A stretch of 64,000 nt of DNA, taken from positions 62,001 to 126,000 of the forward strand of contig NZ_NIPW01000006.1 in the NCBI RefSeq assembly GCF_002196855.1, read 5' to 3'. The translations under genes and the position numbers were made by a program. A model generated the notes under the pieces. That model did no database searches. It was not told the DNA's origin and worked only from the letters and a program-made list of their open reading frames with translations. This DNA is from Haematobacter genomosp. 1. GTDB taxonomy: Bacteria; Pseudomonadota; Alphaproteobacteria; Rhodobacterales; Rhodobacteraceae. Within the stretch, counting starts at the first letter, position 1; every line of letters begins with the position of its first letter. This document shows positions 7,477 through 15,241 of this stretch, in pieces.

Positions 7477-8328
7477 GTGTCAGGCTGGCTGATCGGTGCG
7501 CTTCTTTTCTGGCTCGCAGCCTGGGCGGTGAACGTCGGTCTGGCGAACGGGCGCTTTGCCCGCCGCCGCTGGGTCAGGATCGTCGTGCCGCTCCTGTTCG
7601 GTGTGACGGTCCTTGTGCTGTGGGAGGGGGTGGTGCGCGGCCTCGGCGTGCCGGGAGCGATCCTGCCGCCGCCCTCCGCTATCGGGTTGGCGGTCTGGCA
7701 GAATGCGGCCCTGCTGCGGGAGGATTTCGTCCAGACTTTCCTCAAGGGCGCGCTGACCGGCTGGGTCATAGGCTCCGCGGTGGCGTTGCTGACTGCCGTC
7801 GCCATCGACCGCTCCCCCTTTCTTCAGCGTGGGCTGCTGCCGATCGGCAATTTCGTGGCGGCCCTTCCCGTCATCGGGATCGCCCCCATTCTTGTGATGT
7901 GGTTCGGGTTCGACTGGCAGTCCAAGGCCGCGGTCGTCGTGGTCATGGTGTTCTTCCCGGTGCTCGTGAATGCTATGGAGGGGCTTCGCGCCACGCAACC
8001 CATGCAGCGGGATCTGATGCGGACCTATGGCGCGCGCTATGGTCAGGCGCTGGCCAAACTGCGCGTTCCCGCGGCGATGCCCTTCATCTTCAACGGGTTG
8101 AAGATCGCGGCGACGCTGGCGCTCATCGGGGCCATCGTGGCTGAATTCTTCGGCTCGCCCACACGCGGCATGGGTTTCCGCATCTCCACTGAAGTGGGCC
8201 GCCTGCGTCTCGACATGGTCTGGGCGGAGATCGCGGTCGCGGCGGCGGCGGGCACAGCCTTCTATGGCCTCGTCGCTCTGGCCGAGCGCGCGGTGACCTT
8301 CTGGCACCCCGCCCAGCGCGGCGGCTGA
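7477..8328 (+). CDS. ABC transporter permease 2 (BPD_transp_1 fold)
   Basis: 283 residues beginning at GTG 7477, chosen from the AGGGAGG ribosome-binding site. Hydrophobic segments include GWLIGALLFWLAAWAVNVGLA, IVVPLLFGVTVLVLW and LPVIGIAPILVMWFG. The EAA-type loop reads RATQPMQRDLMRTYGARYGQALAKLRVP. A GSPTRGMGF segment near the C-terminus is typical of this permease class (compare ThiX/SsuC). It would form a heterodimer with permease 1 in the inner membrane, with the 5269-6057 product as ATPase. The gene is separated by about 95 bp, including a hairpin, from the binding-protein gene. Confidence 0.9.
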   Translation: MSGWLIGALLFWLAAWAVNVGLANGRFARRRWVRIVVPLLFGVTVLVLWEGVVRGLGVPGAILPPPSAIGLAVWQNAALLREDFVQTFLKGALTGWVIGSAVALLTAVAIDRSPFLQRGLLPIGNFVAALPVIGIAPILVMWFGFDWQSKAAVVVVMVFFPVLVNAMEGLRATQPMQRDLMRTYGARYGQALAKLRVPAAMPFIFNGLKIAATLALIGAIVAEFFGSPTRGMGFRISTEVGRLRLDMVWAEIAVAAAAGTAFYGLVALAERAVTFWHPAQRGG

Positions 8329-8342
8329 GAGGGAGCCTGCGT

Positions 8343-8365
8343 CCCCGCTTCTCAACGAGGCGGGG
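8343..8365 (+). promoter_or_regulatory. intercistronic hairpin before the binding-protein gene
   Basis: CCCCGC (8343-8348) pairs with GCGGGG (8360-8365) around an 11-base loop. Hairpins at this spot in importer operons often stabilise the abundant binding-protein mRNA. There is no T-run, so it is probably not a full terminator. Confidence 0.45.
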
Positions 8366-8423
8366 AGGTGGCAAATCTGGAACGGGAAATCGCGGGAAAC
8401 ACCGCGGCAACAGGGAGTTCGAC

Positions 8424-9410
8424 ATGAAGAAGATGCTTTTTGCGGCGGCGCTGGCCACCACCGGCAGTGCGGGGGCCGCGATGGCCGCCGATGCGGTCAC
8501 GCTGCAACTCAAATGGGTCACGCAGGCGCAGTTCGCGGGGTATTACGTGGCGCTGGACCAGGGTTTTTACGAGGCGGAGGGGCTGGACGTCACCATCCGC
8601 CCCGGCGGGCCGGACATCGCGCCGGTGCAGGTGCTGCTGGGAGGCGGGGCCGACGTGATGGTGGACTGGATGCCCTCCGCCCTCGCCGCGCGGGAGGGCG
8701 GGACGCCGGTCGTCAACATCGCCCAGCCCTACAAGACCTCCGGCATGATGCTGACCTGCCTGAAGGAAAGCGGCGTCGCGACGCCGAAGGATTTTCCCGG
8801 CCATACGCTCGGCGTCTGGTTCTTCGGCAACGAATACCCGTTCCTGAGCTGGATGGCGCATCTTGGCATCCCGACCGACGGTTCGCCGCAGGGGGTGACG
8901 GTGCTGAAGCAGGGCTTCAACGTCGATCCGCTTCTTCAGAAGCAGGCCGCCTGTATCTCCACCATGACCTACAACGAATACTGGCAGGTGATCGACGCCG
9001 GTATCACGCCGGAGCAGCTCGTGACCTTCAAGTATGAGGATCAGGGCGTTGCCACGCTGGAGGACGGGCTTTACGTGATGGAGGACAGGCTCTCCGACCC
9101 GGCGTTCGTGGAGAAGATGGCGAAATTCGTCCGCGCCTCCATGAAGGGCTGGAAATGGGCGGAGGAGAACCCCGAGGACGCCGCGATGATCGTGCTCGAA
9201 TACGACGAAACCGGCGCCCAGACCGAGTCCCACCAGAAGCGCATGATGACCGAGGTGGCAAAGCTGACCGCCGGTTCCAACGGAGCGCTTGATCCCGCCG
9301 ATTACGAGCGGACGGTCAAGACGCTGCTGGGCGGCGGTTCTGATCCCGTGATCTCGAAGGAGCCGGTGGGCGCCTGGACCCATGCGGTGACCGACAAGGC
9401 GTTGAACTGA
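8424..9410 (+). CDS. ABC transporter substrate-binding protein (NMT1/ThiY type)
   Basis: 328-residue periplasmic binding protein. It has a signal peptide of about 21 residues (basic MKKM, hydrophobic core, cleavage after AMA before ADAV). The mature part starts with VTLQLKWVTQAQFAGYYVALDQGFYE, the hallmark of NMT1/ThiY-type proteins that bind pyrimidine precursors, riboflavin or related heterocycles. Further conserved pieces are IRPGGPDIAPVQVLLGGGAD and GVWFFGNEYPF. AGGGAG precedes the ATG by 8 bases. In this operon the ligand is most likely a pyrimidine or its reduced form. Binding to hydroxymethylpyrimidine or another small heterocycle cannot be excluded. Confidence 0.9.
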   Translation: MKKMLFAAALATTGSAGAAMAADAVTLQLKWVTQAQFAGYYVALDQGFYEAEGLDVTIRPGGPDIAPVQVLLGGGADVMVDWMPSALAAREGGTPVVNIAQPYKTSGMMLTCLKESGVATPKDFPGHTLGVWFFGNEYPFLSWMAHLGIPTDGSPQGVTVLKQGFNVDPLLQKQAACISTMTYNEYWQVIDAGITPEQLVTFKYEDQGVATLEDGLYVMEDRLSDPAFVEKMAKFVRASMKGWKWAEENPEDAAMIVLEYDETGAQTESHQKRMMTEVAKLTAGSNGALDPADYERTVKTLLGGGSDPVISKEPVGAWTHAVTDKALN

Positions 9411-9413
9411 GTC

Positions 9414-10166
9414 ATGCGCCGTCTGGCCGCCATCGCAGACATCCACGGCAACAGCGCCGCGCTGGAGGCCGTGCTGGCCGATATCGCCGCGCTGGGCGTG
9501 GAGAAGGTGGTCAATCTCGGCGACTGCCTTTCCGGCCCGCTCGATCCCGTGGGGACAGCCCGGCGGCTCATGGCGCTCGACCTGCCGACCGTGCGGGGCA
9601 ACCATGACCGCTGGCTGGCGGAGCGGCGGGCAGGGTCGAGCTGGGAGGATGTCACAGCGCCCCTCATCGATGAGGAGACGCGCGCCTGGCTCGGCGGTCT
9701 TCCGCCCTGCCGGGTGGCGGAGGGCGTGTTCCTTTGCCATGCCACGCCCGGCGACGACGTGACCTACTGGTTGCACCGTGTGGCGGGCGGGGGCGGGATG
9801 CGGCCCGCGACGCTGGAGGAGGCGGAGGCCTCCGCTCATGGGCTGACGGAGCGGTTGCTGCTTTGCGGGCACACGCACCTGCCCCGCGCGGTGCGGTTGT
9901 CGGACGGCCGGCTCGCGGTCAATCCCGGCAGCGTGGGATGTCCGGGCTACACCGACGACACGCCCCTGCCGCATCGGGTGGAAGCGGGGGTTCCCCATGC
10001 CTCCTACGCAGTGCTGGAGGAAGGGGCGCAGGGCTGGCATGTGAACTTCCGCCTCGTCCCCTATGACGCGGGGGAGATGATCGCCTGCGCGCGAAGACAG
10101 GGATTCGACGATTGGGTGAGCCTCCTCTCCACCGGCTTTCTTCCGCGGGATCAGGTGCTGGCGTGA
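9414..10166 (+). CDS. metallophosphoesterase, YfcE/calcineurin-like
   Basis: 250 residues, starting 4 bases after the binding-protein stop, so it is probably the last gene of the catabolic operon. The di-metal phosphoesterase motifs are complete: DIHGN (Asp9, His11), NLGDCLSGPLDP, GNHDRW, CHATPGDD, CGHTHLP and NPGSVGCPG. Enzymes of this group hydrolyse phosphodiesters or phosphomonoesters in the cytoplasm with Mn or similar metals. The substrate is unknown. Its position suggests a nucleotide-related compound, but this is only context. A strong hairpin follows 17 bases after the stop. Confidence 0.88.
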   Translation: MRRLAAIADIHGNSAALEAVLADIAALGVEKVVNLGDCLSGPLDPVGTARRLMALDLPTVRGNHDRWLAERRAGSSWEDVTAPLIDEETRAWLGGLPPCRVAEGVFLCHATPGDDVTYWLHRVAGGGGMRPATLEEAEASAHGLTERLLLCGHTHLPRAVRLSDGRLAVNPGSVGCPGYTDDTPLPHRVEAGVPHASYAVLEEGAQGWHVNFRLVPYDAGEMIACARRQGFDDWVSLLSTGFLPRDQVLA

Positions 10167-10182
10167 TGTGATCCACCTCACG

Positions 10183-10225
10183 CCCTCGATCACGGTTCCC
10201 GTTCTGCGGGAGCCGTGATCGAGGG
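10183..10225 (+). terminator. 19-bp hairpin at the end of the catabolic operon
   Basis: The 19 bases at 10183-10201 pair with 10207-10225 with a single G-T wobble around the loop TTCTG. No T-run follows; instead the right arm merges into a 14-bp tandem repeat. It can still act as an operon-end or mRNA-stabilising structure. Confidence 0.55.
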
Positions 10226-10332
10226 GAGCACGCCGAGGGGAGCACGCCGAGGGGAGCACGCCGAGGGGAGCACGCCGAGGGGAGCACGCCGAGGGGAGCA
10301 CGCCGAGGGGAGCACGCCGAGGGGAGCACGCC
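10221..10332. repeat. eight perfect tandem copies of a 14-bp unit
   Basis: Unit GAGGGGAGCACGCC repeats without a mismatch from 10221 to 10332. The first copy shares its first bases with the right arm of the hairpin before it. Fourteen is not a multiple of three, so every frame cycles with a 14-residue period and the open frames here (both strands) are artefacts of the repeat. The array ends 69 bp before the start of the ScfR-like regulator. Perfect identity suggests a recent, slippage-prone array whose copy number may vary between strains. Confidence 0.97.
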
Positions 10333-10401
10333 GGGGGGGTGCTTGCCTCCGCGGTGCCCGCCGCGCATCCTTGCGGCGGGGCAGCGTTTCGGGGGGACGG
10401 A

Positions 10402-11679
10402 ATGGCGCGACGGTCATTGCTCGGCAGCCGCATCCGGGAGCGGCGGGGGCTCCTCGGGCTGCGACAGGCGGAGCTTGCGCGGGCAGCGGGGGTGTCTGCC
10501 TCCTATCTCAACCTCATCGAACACAATCGCCGCCGGGTGAGCGAGGATCTGCTGGACCGCATCGCCCATGCGCTCGGCACGGAGACGGCCGCGTTGAGCG
10601 AGGGGGGGGAGGCCCGCGTGATCGACGGCCTGCGACTGGCTGCTGCCGGAGGGGCGGAGAGCGGGACGGAAATCGACCGGCTGGAGGAATTCGCCGGACG
10701 CTTTCCCGGCTGGGCGGGCCTGCTCGCTTCTCAGGCGCGGCAGGTGCAGGGGTTGGAGCGGGCGGTGGAGACGCTGACTGACCGTCTCGCCCATGACCCT
10801 TACCTTTCCACCGCGCTCCATGAGGTGCTTTCCGCAATCACCTCCATCCGCACGACAGCGGAGATCCTTGCAGAGACGGAGGATATAGACCCGGCATGGC
10901 GCTCCCGGTTCCACGGCAACCTGCGCAGCGATTCAGAGCGGGTGGCCCATGCGGCGGAGGCACTGGTCGATTACCTCGACAGCGTGCCGGAGGAGCGGAC
11001 GGGTCTCGCTTCGCCGCAGGAGGAGGTGGAGAACTGGCTGGAGGGGCGCGGCTATCGCTTTCCCTCGCTGGAAGGGGATGAAGATCCCGCGCGGCTTCTT
11101 GAGGCGCGGGATCTGACGGGGGTCTCCGCCTCCGCGCGGCTGCTGGCGGAGCGGCACCTTGCCCGCTACCGGGAGGATGCACGCCTCATGCCGGAACATC
11201 CGTTTCGGGCCCTATGGGCCGAAGCGCCCGACCCGACCCGCCTCGCGGCCCGGTTCGGTGTGCCGACGACCGCGGTTCTGCGGCGGGCAGGGGTGCTGCT
11301 TGAGACGGTCGGCTTCGTAATGTGCGATGCGTCCGGCACGCTGACCTTCCGCAGGCCGCTGCCGGATTTTCCGCTGCCGCGTTTCGGGGCGGGCTGCCCG
11401 CTATGGCCGATCTACCGTGCATTGTCGCGCCCCGGCGAACCCATCAGCGCGCGGGTGGAGATGGCGGGCCGGTCGCCACGGGTCTTCCGCGTATGGGCGG
11501 CGGCGGAGCGACGCTGGCCCGACGGTTTCGCGGCGGGAGAGGTGGTGGAGGCGGCGATGCTGCTTCTCCCGGACGAGGGGAGCGGCCCGCCGCTTCCGGT
11601 GGGGACCGGCTGCCGCATCTGCCCGCGCGCGTTCTGCATCGCGCGGCGAGAGCCGTCGATCCTGACGCAACTCACCTGA
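10402..11679 (+). CDS. XRE-family regulator of the ScfR/RamB (short-chain acyl-CoA regulator) type
   Basis: 425 residues. The N-terminal helix-turn-helix (about residues 8-62) contains QAELARAAGVSASYLNLIEHNRR. A long middle region follows, and the C-terminus ends with a Cys cluster CRICPRAFC just before REPSIL, as in the ScfRs/DUF2083 domain of RamB and related regulators of acetate, propionate and glyoxylate metabolism. No HExxH metallopeptidase motif is present in the middle. ATG 10402 is chosen because GGGGGGACGGA lies just before it; an upstream ATG at 10339 would add residues with no family resemblance. Its expression could depend on the 14-bp repeat array immediately upstream. Confidence 0.85.
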   Translation: MARRSLLGSRIRERRGLLGLRQAELARAAGVSASYLNLIEHNRRRVSEDLLDRIAHALGTETAALSEGGEARVIDGLRLAAAGGAESGTEIDRLEEFAGRFPGWAGLLASQARQVQGLERAVETLTDRLAHDPYLSTALHEVLSAITSIRTTAEILAETEDIDPAWRSRFHGNLRSDSERVAHAAEALVDYLDSVPEERTGLASPQEEVENWLEGRGYRFPSLEGDEDPARLLEARDLTGVSASARLLAERHLARYREDARLMPEHPFRALWAEAPDPTRLAARFGVPTTAVLRRAGVLLETVGFVMCDASGTLTFRRPLPDFPLPRFGAGCPLWPIYRALSRPGEPISARVEMAGRSPRVFRVWAAAERRWPDGFAAGEVVEAAMLLLPDEGSGPPLPVGTGCRICPRAFCIARREPSILTQLT

Positions 11680-11715
11680 CCCGTGATCTGCACCGGAATT
11701 TAGCCACGGGGGATT

Positions 11716-11744
11716 TTGACAGGCCCTCGCCCTTCCGCGATAGT
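11716..11744 (+). promoter_or_regulatory. promoter-like sequence for the receiver-kinase genes
   Basis: TTGACA (11716-11721), 17-base spacer, GATAGT (11739-11744). The predicted transcript would start about 34 bases before the receiver gene and include the genes to about 16341. Confidence 0.55.
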
Positions 11745-11784
11745 CGCGAAAACGCAAGCCGCGACCGGGGGAGGGGCGCACGCC

Positions 11785-12153
11785 ATGCGGAGAGACGTGC
11801 TTCTCATCGAGGACGAACCCCATATCGCCGAAGCGATCCGCTATATCCTCGCCCGCGACGGCTGGGAGGTCGCCGCCCATGCGGACGGGGCGAGCGCGAT
11901 GACCGCGATCCTTGCGCGCAGCCCGCTCCTCGTCATCCTTGACGTGATGCTTCCCGGCCGCTCCGGCTTCGACATCCTGAAGGACATGCGTGACGATCCG
12001 GCGACGCGCGCCATCCCCGTTCTCATGCTCACCGCGCGTAGCCAGTTGAAGGACCGCGAGCTGGCGGAGCGGCTCGGGGCAAGCCGCTTCGTGGCCAAAC
12101 CCTTTTCCAATGCCGACATGCTTGCCGCCGTACGCGATCTGGCGGGAGGATAG
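11785..12153 (+). CDS. single-domain response regulator receiver
   Basis: 122 residues containing only a CheY-like receiver. Acidic triad residues EDE at 9-11, phosphoacceptor Asp53 in LVILDVMLPGRSG, Thr83 in MLTAR and Lys105 in VAKPF are all present, so it should be phosphorylated. There is no output domain. A G-rich ribosome-binding site (GGGGGAGGGG) sits 8 bases before ATG 11785. It probably receives phosphate from, or feeds back on, the histidine kinase encoded two genes downstream, and may act by protein binding like CheY or DivK. Confidence 0.92.
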   Translation: MRRDVLLIEDEPHIAEAIRYILARDGWEVAAHADGASAMTAILARSPLLVILDVMLPGRSGFDILKDMRDDPATRAIPVLMLTARSQLKDRELAERLGASRFVAKPFSNADMLAAVRDLAGG

Positions 12154-12156
12154 ACC

Positions 12157-12420
12157 ATGCGGGGCACACAGCAGCCGGTGTTTCTCGCCCGCCAGACCTA
12201 CCGGATGCGGCGCGTGGTGGACGCGGCGCGCGTGCTGCCCGCGGTGGGCCTGATGCTGTTTCTGCTCCCGCTTCTGTGGGCAGAGCCATCTCTGGCGGCT
12301 GTCGGGCTTTACGTCTTTGCCGTGTGGTTGCTGCTGATTGTGGCCGCCCTCGCCATGTCCCGCCGCCTTGCACGGCTGACGGGGGGCGAGGGGGAGCCGC
12401 CCGAAGGCCCGGAGCCATGA
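12157..12420 (+). CDS. 87-residue membrane protein between receiver and kinase
   Basis: Starts 3 bases after the receiver stop. Two hydrophobic segments are visible: VLPAVGLMLFLLPLLWAE and AAVGLYVFAVWLLLIVAALAM. A basic loop follows (SRRLARL), then an acidic Pro/Glu tail. A small protein of this type just upstream of a transporter-kinase recalls the short membrane proteins found before sodium:solute symporters (DUF485 and others), but I see no clear sequence match to DUF485. It is likely a partner of the symporter-like part of the kinase. Confidence 0.75.
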   Translation: MRGTQQPVFLARQTYRMRRVVDAARVLPAVGLMLFLLPLLWAEPSLAAVGLYVFAVWLLLIVAALAMSRRLARLTGGEGEPPEGPEP

Positions 12421-12488
12421 CGGCTGCCCTGCCATGCCGCAGGGGCCGGGCCGGGCCGCGAACACTGGCGGGAGACGCGGCGCCGTGA
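12417..12488 (+). CDS. possible 23-codon coupling ORF before the kinase gene
   Basis: ATG at 12417 overlaps the stop of the 87-residue protein (ATGA), and its TGA overlaps the GTG start of the kinase (GTGA at 12485-12488). The product is Arg/Ala-rich with no motif. It is more likely a translational coupling device than a functional protein, and chance cannot be ruled out. Confidence 0.3.
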   Translation: MTAALPCRRGRAGPRTLAGDAAP

Positions 12489-15199
12489 TCCCGTTCAAAC
12501 TCCTGCTGCTCGTCTGCCTGGCCTATGTGGTCTTTCTGTTCCTCGTCGCCTTCTGGGCGGAGCGGCAGGCGCAGGCCGGGCGGCTCCGGCTGTTGCGCTC
12601 GCCGCTCGTCTATACGCTGTCGCTGTCCATCTACTGCACAGCATGGACGTTTTACGGCGCGGTGGGCTATGCCGCCCGCTCGGGGCTGGAGTTCGCGACC
12701 ATCTATCTCGGGCCGACGCTGGTGTTTGCCGGGTGGTGGCTTCTCCTTCGCAAGCTCGTACGGATCGGGCGGCAGCAGCGGGTGACTTCCATCGCGGACC
12801 TCGTCTCCGCCCGGTACGGAAAGTCGAGCCGTGTTGCGGTGATGGTCACGCTGATCTCCGTCGCCGCCGCCACGCCGTATATCGCGCTGCAACTGCGGTC
12901 CGTCACGCTGTCCTTCGGGGTCTTTGCCGCGGACGTGCCGGAGGAGTGGACAGCCTCCGGCTCCGGCACCGCGCTCTGGGTGGCGGTGGGGCTGGCCTTC
13001 TTCACCATCCTGTTCGGCACGCGCAAGATCGCCGCGAACGAACAGAACCACGGGGTTGTCGGGGCCATCGCAGTGGAGGCGGTGGTGAAGCTGGTGGCGC
13101 TGATCGCCGTCGGTATCTGGGTGGTATGGTTCGTGGCGGCAGGGCCCGTGGACATGTATCGCCGCATCGAAACCTCGCCGCTGGCCGCCAGCACGCTCGT
13201 CCCGAGCCGCTGGGCGGGGCTGACGCTGCTGTCAGGGGCGGCGATCTTCACCCTGCCACGCATGTTTCAGGTGCTGGTGGTGGAGAACACCAACGAGCGC
13301 TACCTTGCCACGGCGGGCTGGGCCTTTCCGCTCTACCTGCTCGGGATGAGCCTGTTCATCGTGCCCATTGCGGTGATCGGGCTGGAGTATATGCCCGCAG
13401 GCTCCAACCCGGACCTTTTCGTCCTGACCCTGCCCCTGTCCTTCGACAAGGGATGGCTCGCCATGCTGGCGTTTCTGGGCGGCTTCTCCTCCGCCACCTC
13501 CATGGTCATCGTCGCGGCCATTGCGCTTGCCACGATGGTGTCAAACCATATCGTGACGCCGCTCTGGCTCCGCATCCGGCCGGGCGTGAGCGAGGATCTG
13601 CGCGGCGTCGTCCTTACCGCGCGGCGGCTGTCGATCCTTGGCGTGCTCGCCCTCGGCTACGTCTATTACCGCATGATGAACGAGGCCGCCGCCCTGTCCG
13701 AAATCGGCCTGATCTCCTTCGTGGGGGCCGCGCAGGTGCTGCCCGCGCTGGTCGGGGGGCTGTGCTGGCGGGGGGCCACGCGATCCGGGGCCATGGCGGG
13801 GCTTTTGATCGGCGCGGCACTCTGGGCCTATTGCCTGCTCCTGCCCACATTGGCGCCGGGCTGGGCCGCCGGGCTTCTGACGGCCGGACCCTTCGGCTGG
13901 GGATGGCTCCGTCCCACGCATCTGCTGGGGATGGATACGCTGGACCCGCTCCTGCACGCGCTCTTCTGGTCCATGCTGCTGAACACGCTGGCGTATGTTC
14001 TGGTGTCGCTCCTGACCTTTCCCACGCCGATCGAGCGTCTTCAGGGCGTTCAGTTCGTTAACGCCTTCGAAGCGGACGCCACCCCCGGCGGCTGGCGGCG
14101 GAGCGGGGCAGAGGCGGAGGAGCTTCTGGTGCTCGCCCAGCGGATACTCGGGCGGGACGATGCGCAGGAGTTGTTTTCCAGAGAGGCGGCGGCGCAGGGG
14201 CAGTCGAGCCTTCTGCCGGAGACCACGCCCGAATTTCTTGGCAGACTGGAGCGGCGCCTCGCCGGTTCGGTGGGGGCAGCCACGGCGCATGCAATGCTCG
14301 CGCAGCTTGCCGGGCGCGCATTGGTGACGGTGGAGGATCTGATGGCGGTCGCCAACGAAACCGCACAGATCATGGAATATTCCAGCCAGCTCGAAACCAA
14401 GTCGGAGGAACTGGCCCGTACGGCCCGCCAGCTTCGCGCCGCCAATGAAAAGCTGACGGCCCTCTCCGTGCAGAAGGATGCGTTTCTCGGTCAGATCAGT
14501 CACGAGTTGCGCACGCCCATGACCTCCATCCGGGCATTCTCGCAGATACTGGCAGAGGAAGGCGACCTCCCGCCGGAGCGGCAGCGGCACTATGCCGGGA
14601 TCATGGCCGCTGAATCCGCGCGGCTGACGCGGCTGCTGGACGATCTTCTCGATCTCTCCGTTCTGGAACATGGCGAGGTGCAGCTCGACCTTCAAAAAGT
14701 GCGGCTGGGCGATCTCATCGACACCGCGCTTGCCGCGGCGCAGGCGGGAGGTACGGGGCCGCTTCTCCGGCTCGACCGCGATCCGGCGGGGGAGGGGACG
14801 GAGATCGTCACCGATGCGGGCAGGCTCACGCAGGTCTTCATCAACCTGATCTCCAACGCGCGGAAATACTGCGACGCGGCGGTTCCCACGCTGCGGATCG
14901 AGGTGACGCCCCTGCCGCGCGGGCGGCTTGCGATCGACTTCCTCGACAACGGTCAGGGCATTGCGCCACGTCACCGGGCGCTCATTTTCGAGAAGTTCTA
15001 CCGAGTCACCGACGGCAATCGCGCGGGAGGCGCGGGTCTGGGGCTGGCCATCTCGCGCGAGGTGATGCAGCGACTGGGGGGCACGCTCTCCTATCTCCCC
15101 GGCCAGTCGGGGGCGGCGTTCCGTGTCATGCTGCCGCGCCGTGGTCCGGCGGTGCTGCCGATCCGGGCGGGAACCGGGCGTCGCATCAACCTTCCATAA
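12485..15199 (+). CDS. hybrid SLC5 transporter-histidine kinase (CbrA-like)
   Basis: 904 residues from GTG 12485 (GGGAGA about 9 bases before); an in-frame ATG at 12434 is possible. Residues 1 to about 490 form a sodium:solute symporter-like membrane domain with 12-13 helices. After a linker and a coiled segment (SQLETKSEELARTARQL) come the dimerisation/phosphotransfer domain with His673 in QISHELRTPM and the ATPase domain: N-box FINLISNARKY, G1 DNGQGIA, F-box FEKFYRV, G2 GAGLGLAIS. CbrA-type proteins couple transport or sensing of amino acids such as histidine to carbon/nitrogen control. Its partner is probably the receiver at 11785. The input substrate is unknown. Confidence 0.9.
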   Translation: MIPFKLLLLVCLAYVVFLFLVAFWAERQAQAGRLRLLRSPLVYTLSLSIYCTAWTFYGAVGYAARSGLEFATIYLGPTLVFAGWWLLLRKLVRIGRQQRVTSIADLVSARYGKSSRVAVMVTLISVAAATPYIALQLRSVTLSFGVFAADVPEEWTASGSGTALWVAVGLAFFTILFGTRKIAANEQNHGVVGAIAVEAVVKLVALIAVGIWVVWFVAAGPVDMYRRIETSPLAASTLVPSRWAGLTLLSGAAIFTLPRMFQVLVVENTNERYLATAGWAFPLYLLGMSLFIVPIAVIGLEYMPAGSNPDLFVLTLPLSFDKGWLAMLAFLGGFSSATSMVIVAAIALATMVSNHIVTPLWLRIRPGVSEDLRGVVLTARRLSILGVLALGYVYYRMMNEAAALSEIGLISFVGAAQVLPALVGGLCWRGATRSGAMAGLLIGAALWAYCLLLPTLAPGWAAGLLTAGPFGWGWLRPTHLLGMDTLDPLLHALFWSMLLNTLAYVLVSLLTFPTPIERLQGVQFVNAFEADATPGGWRRSGAEAEELLVLAQRILGRDDAQELFSREAAAQGQSSLLPETTPEFLGRLERRLAGSVGAATAHAMLAQLAGRALVTVEDLMAVANETAQIMEYSSQLETKSEELARTARQLRAANEKLTALSVQKDAFLGQISHELRTPMTSIRAFSQILAEEGDLPPERQRHYAGIMAAESARLTRLLDDLLDLSVLEHGEVQLDLQKVRLGDLIDTALAAAQAGGTGPLLRLDRDPAGEGTEIVTDAGRLTQVFINLISNARKYCDAAVPTLRIEVTPLPRGRLAIDFLDNGQGIAPRHRALIFEKFYRVTDGNRAGGAGLGLAISREVMQRLGGTLSYLPGQSGAAFRVMLPRRGPAVLPIRAGTGRRINLP

Positions 15200-15241
15200 A
15201 CCTGTTTCGGGCATCGTACAGCTGTGACGAAGGGATGCGTG

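Noticed and set aside
10221-10332. Possible CRISPR array
   Set aside because: The 14-bp units are contiguous with no spacers and no cas genes are in the window; it is a tandem repeat.
10215-10781. Open frame through the 14-bp repeats, encoding a repetitive Arg/Gly-rich protein
   Set aside because: Because 14 is not divisible by 3, all frames stay open through the array; the rest of the frame overlaps the well-supported HTH regulator in another phase.
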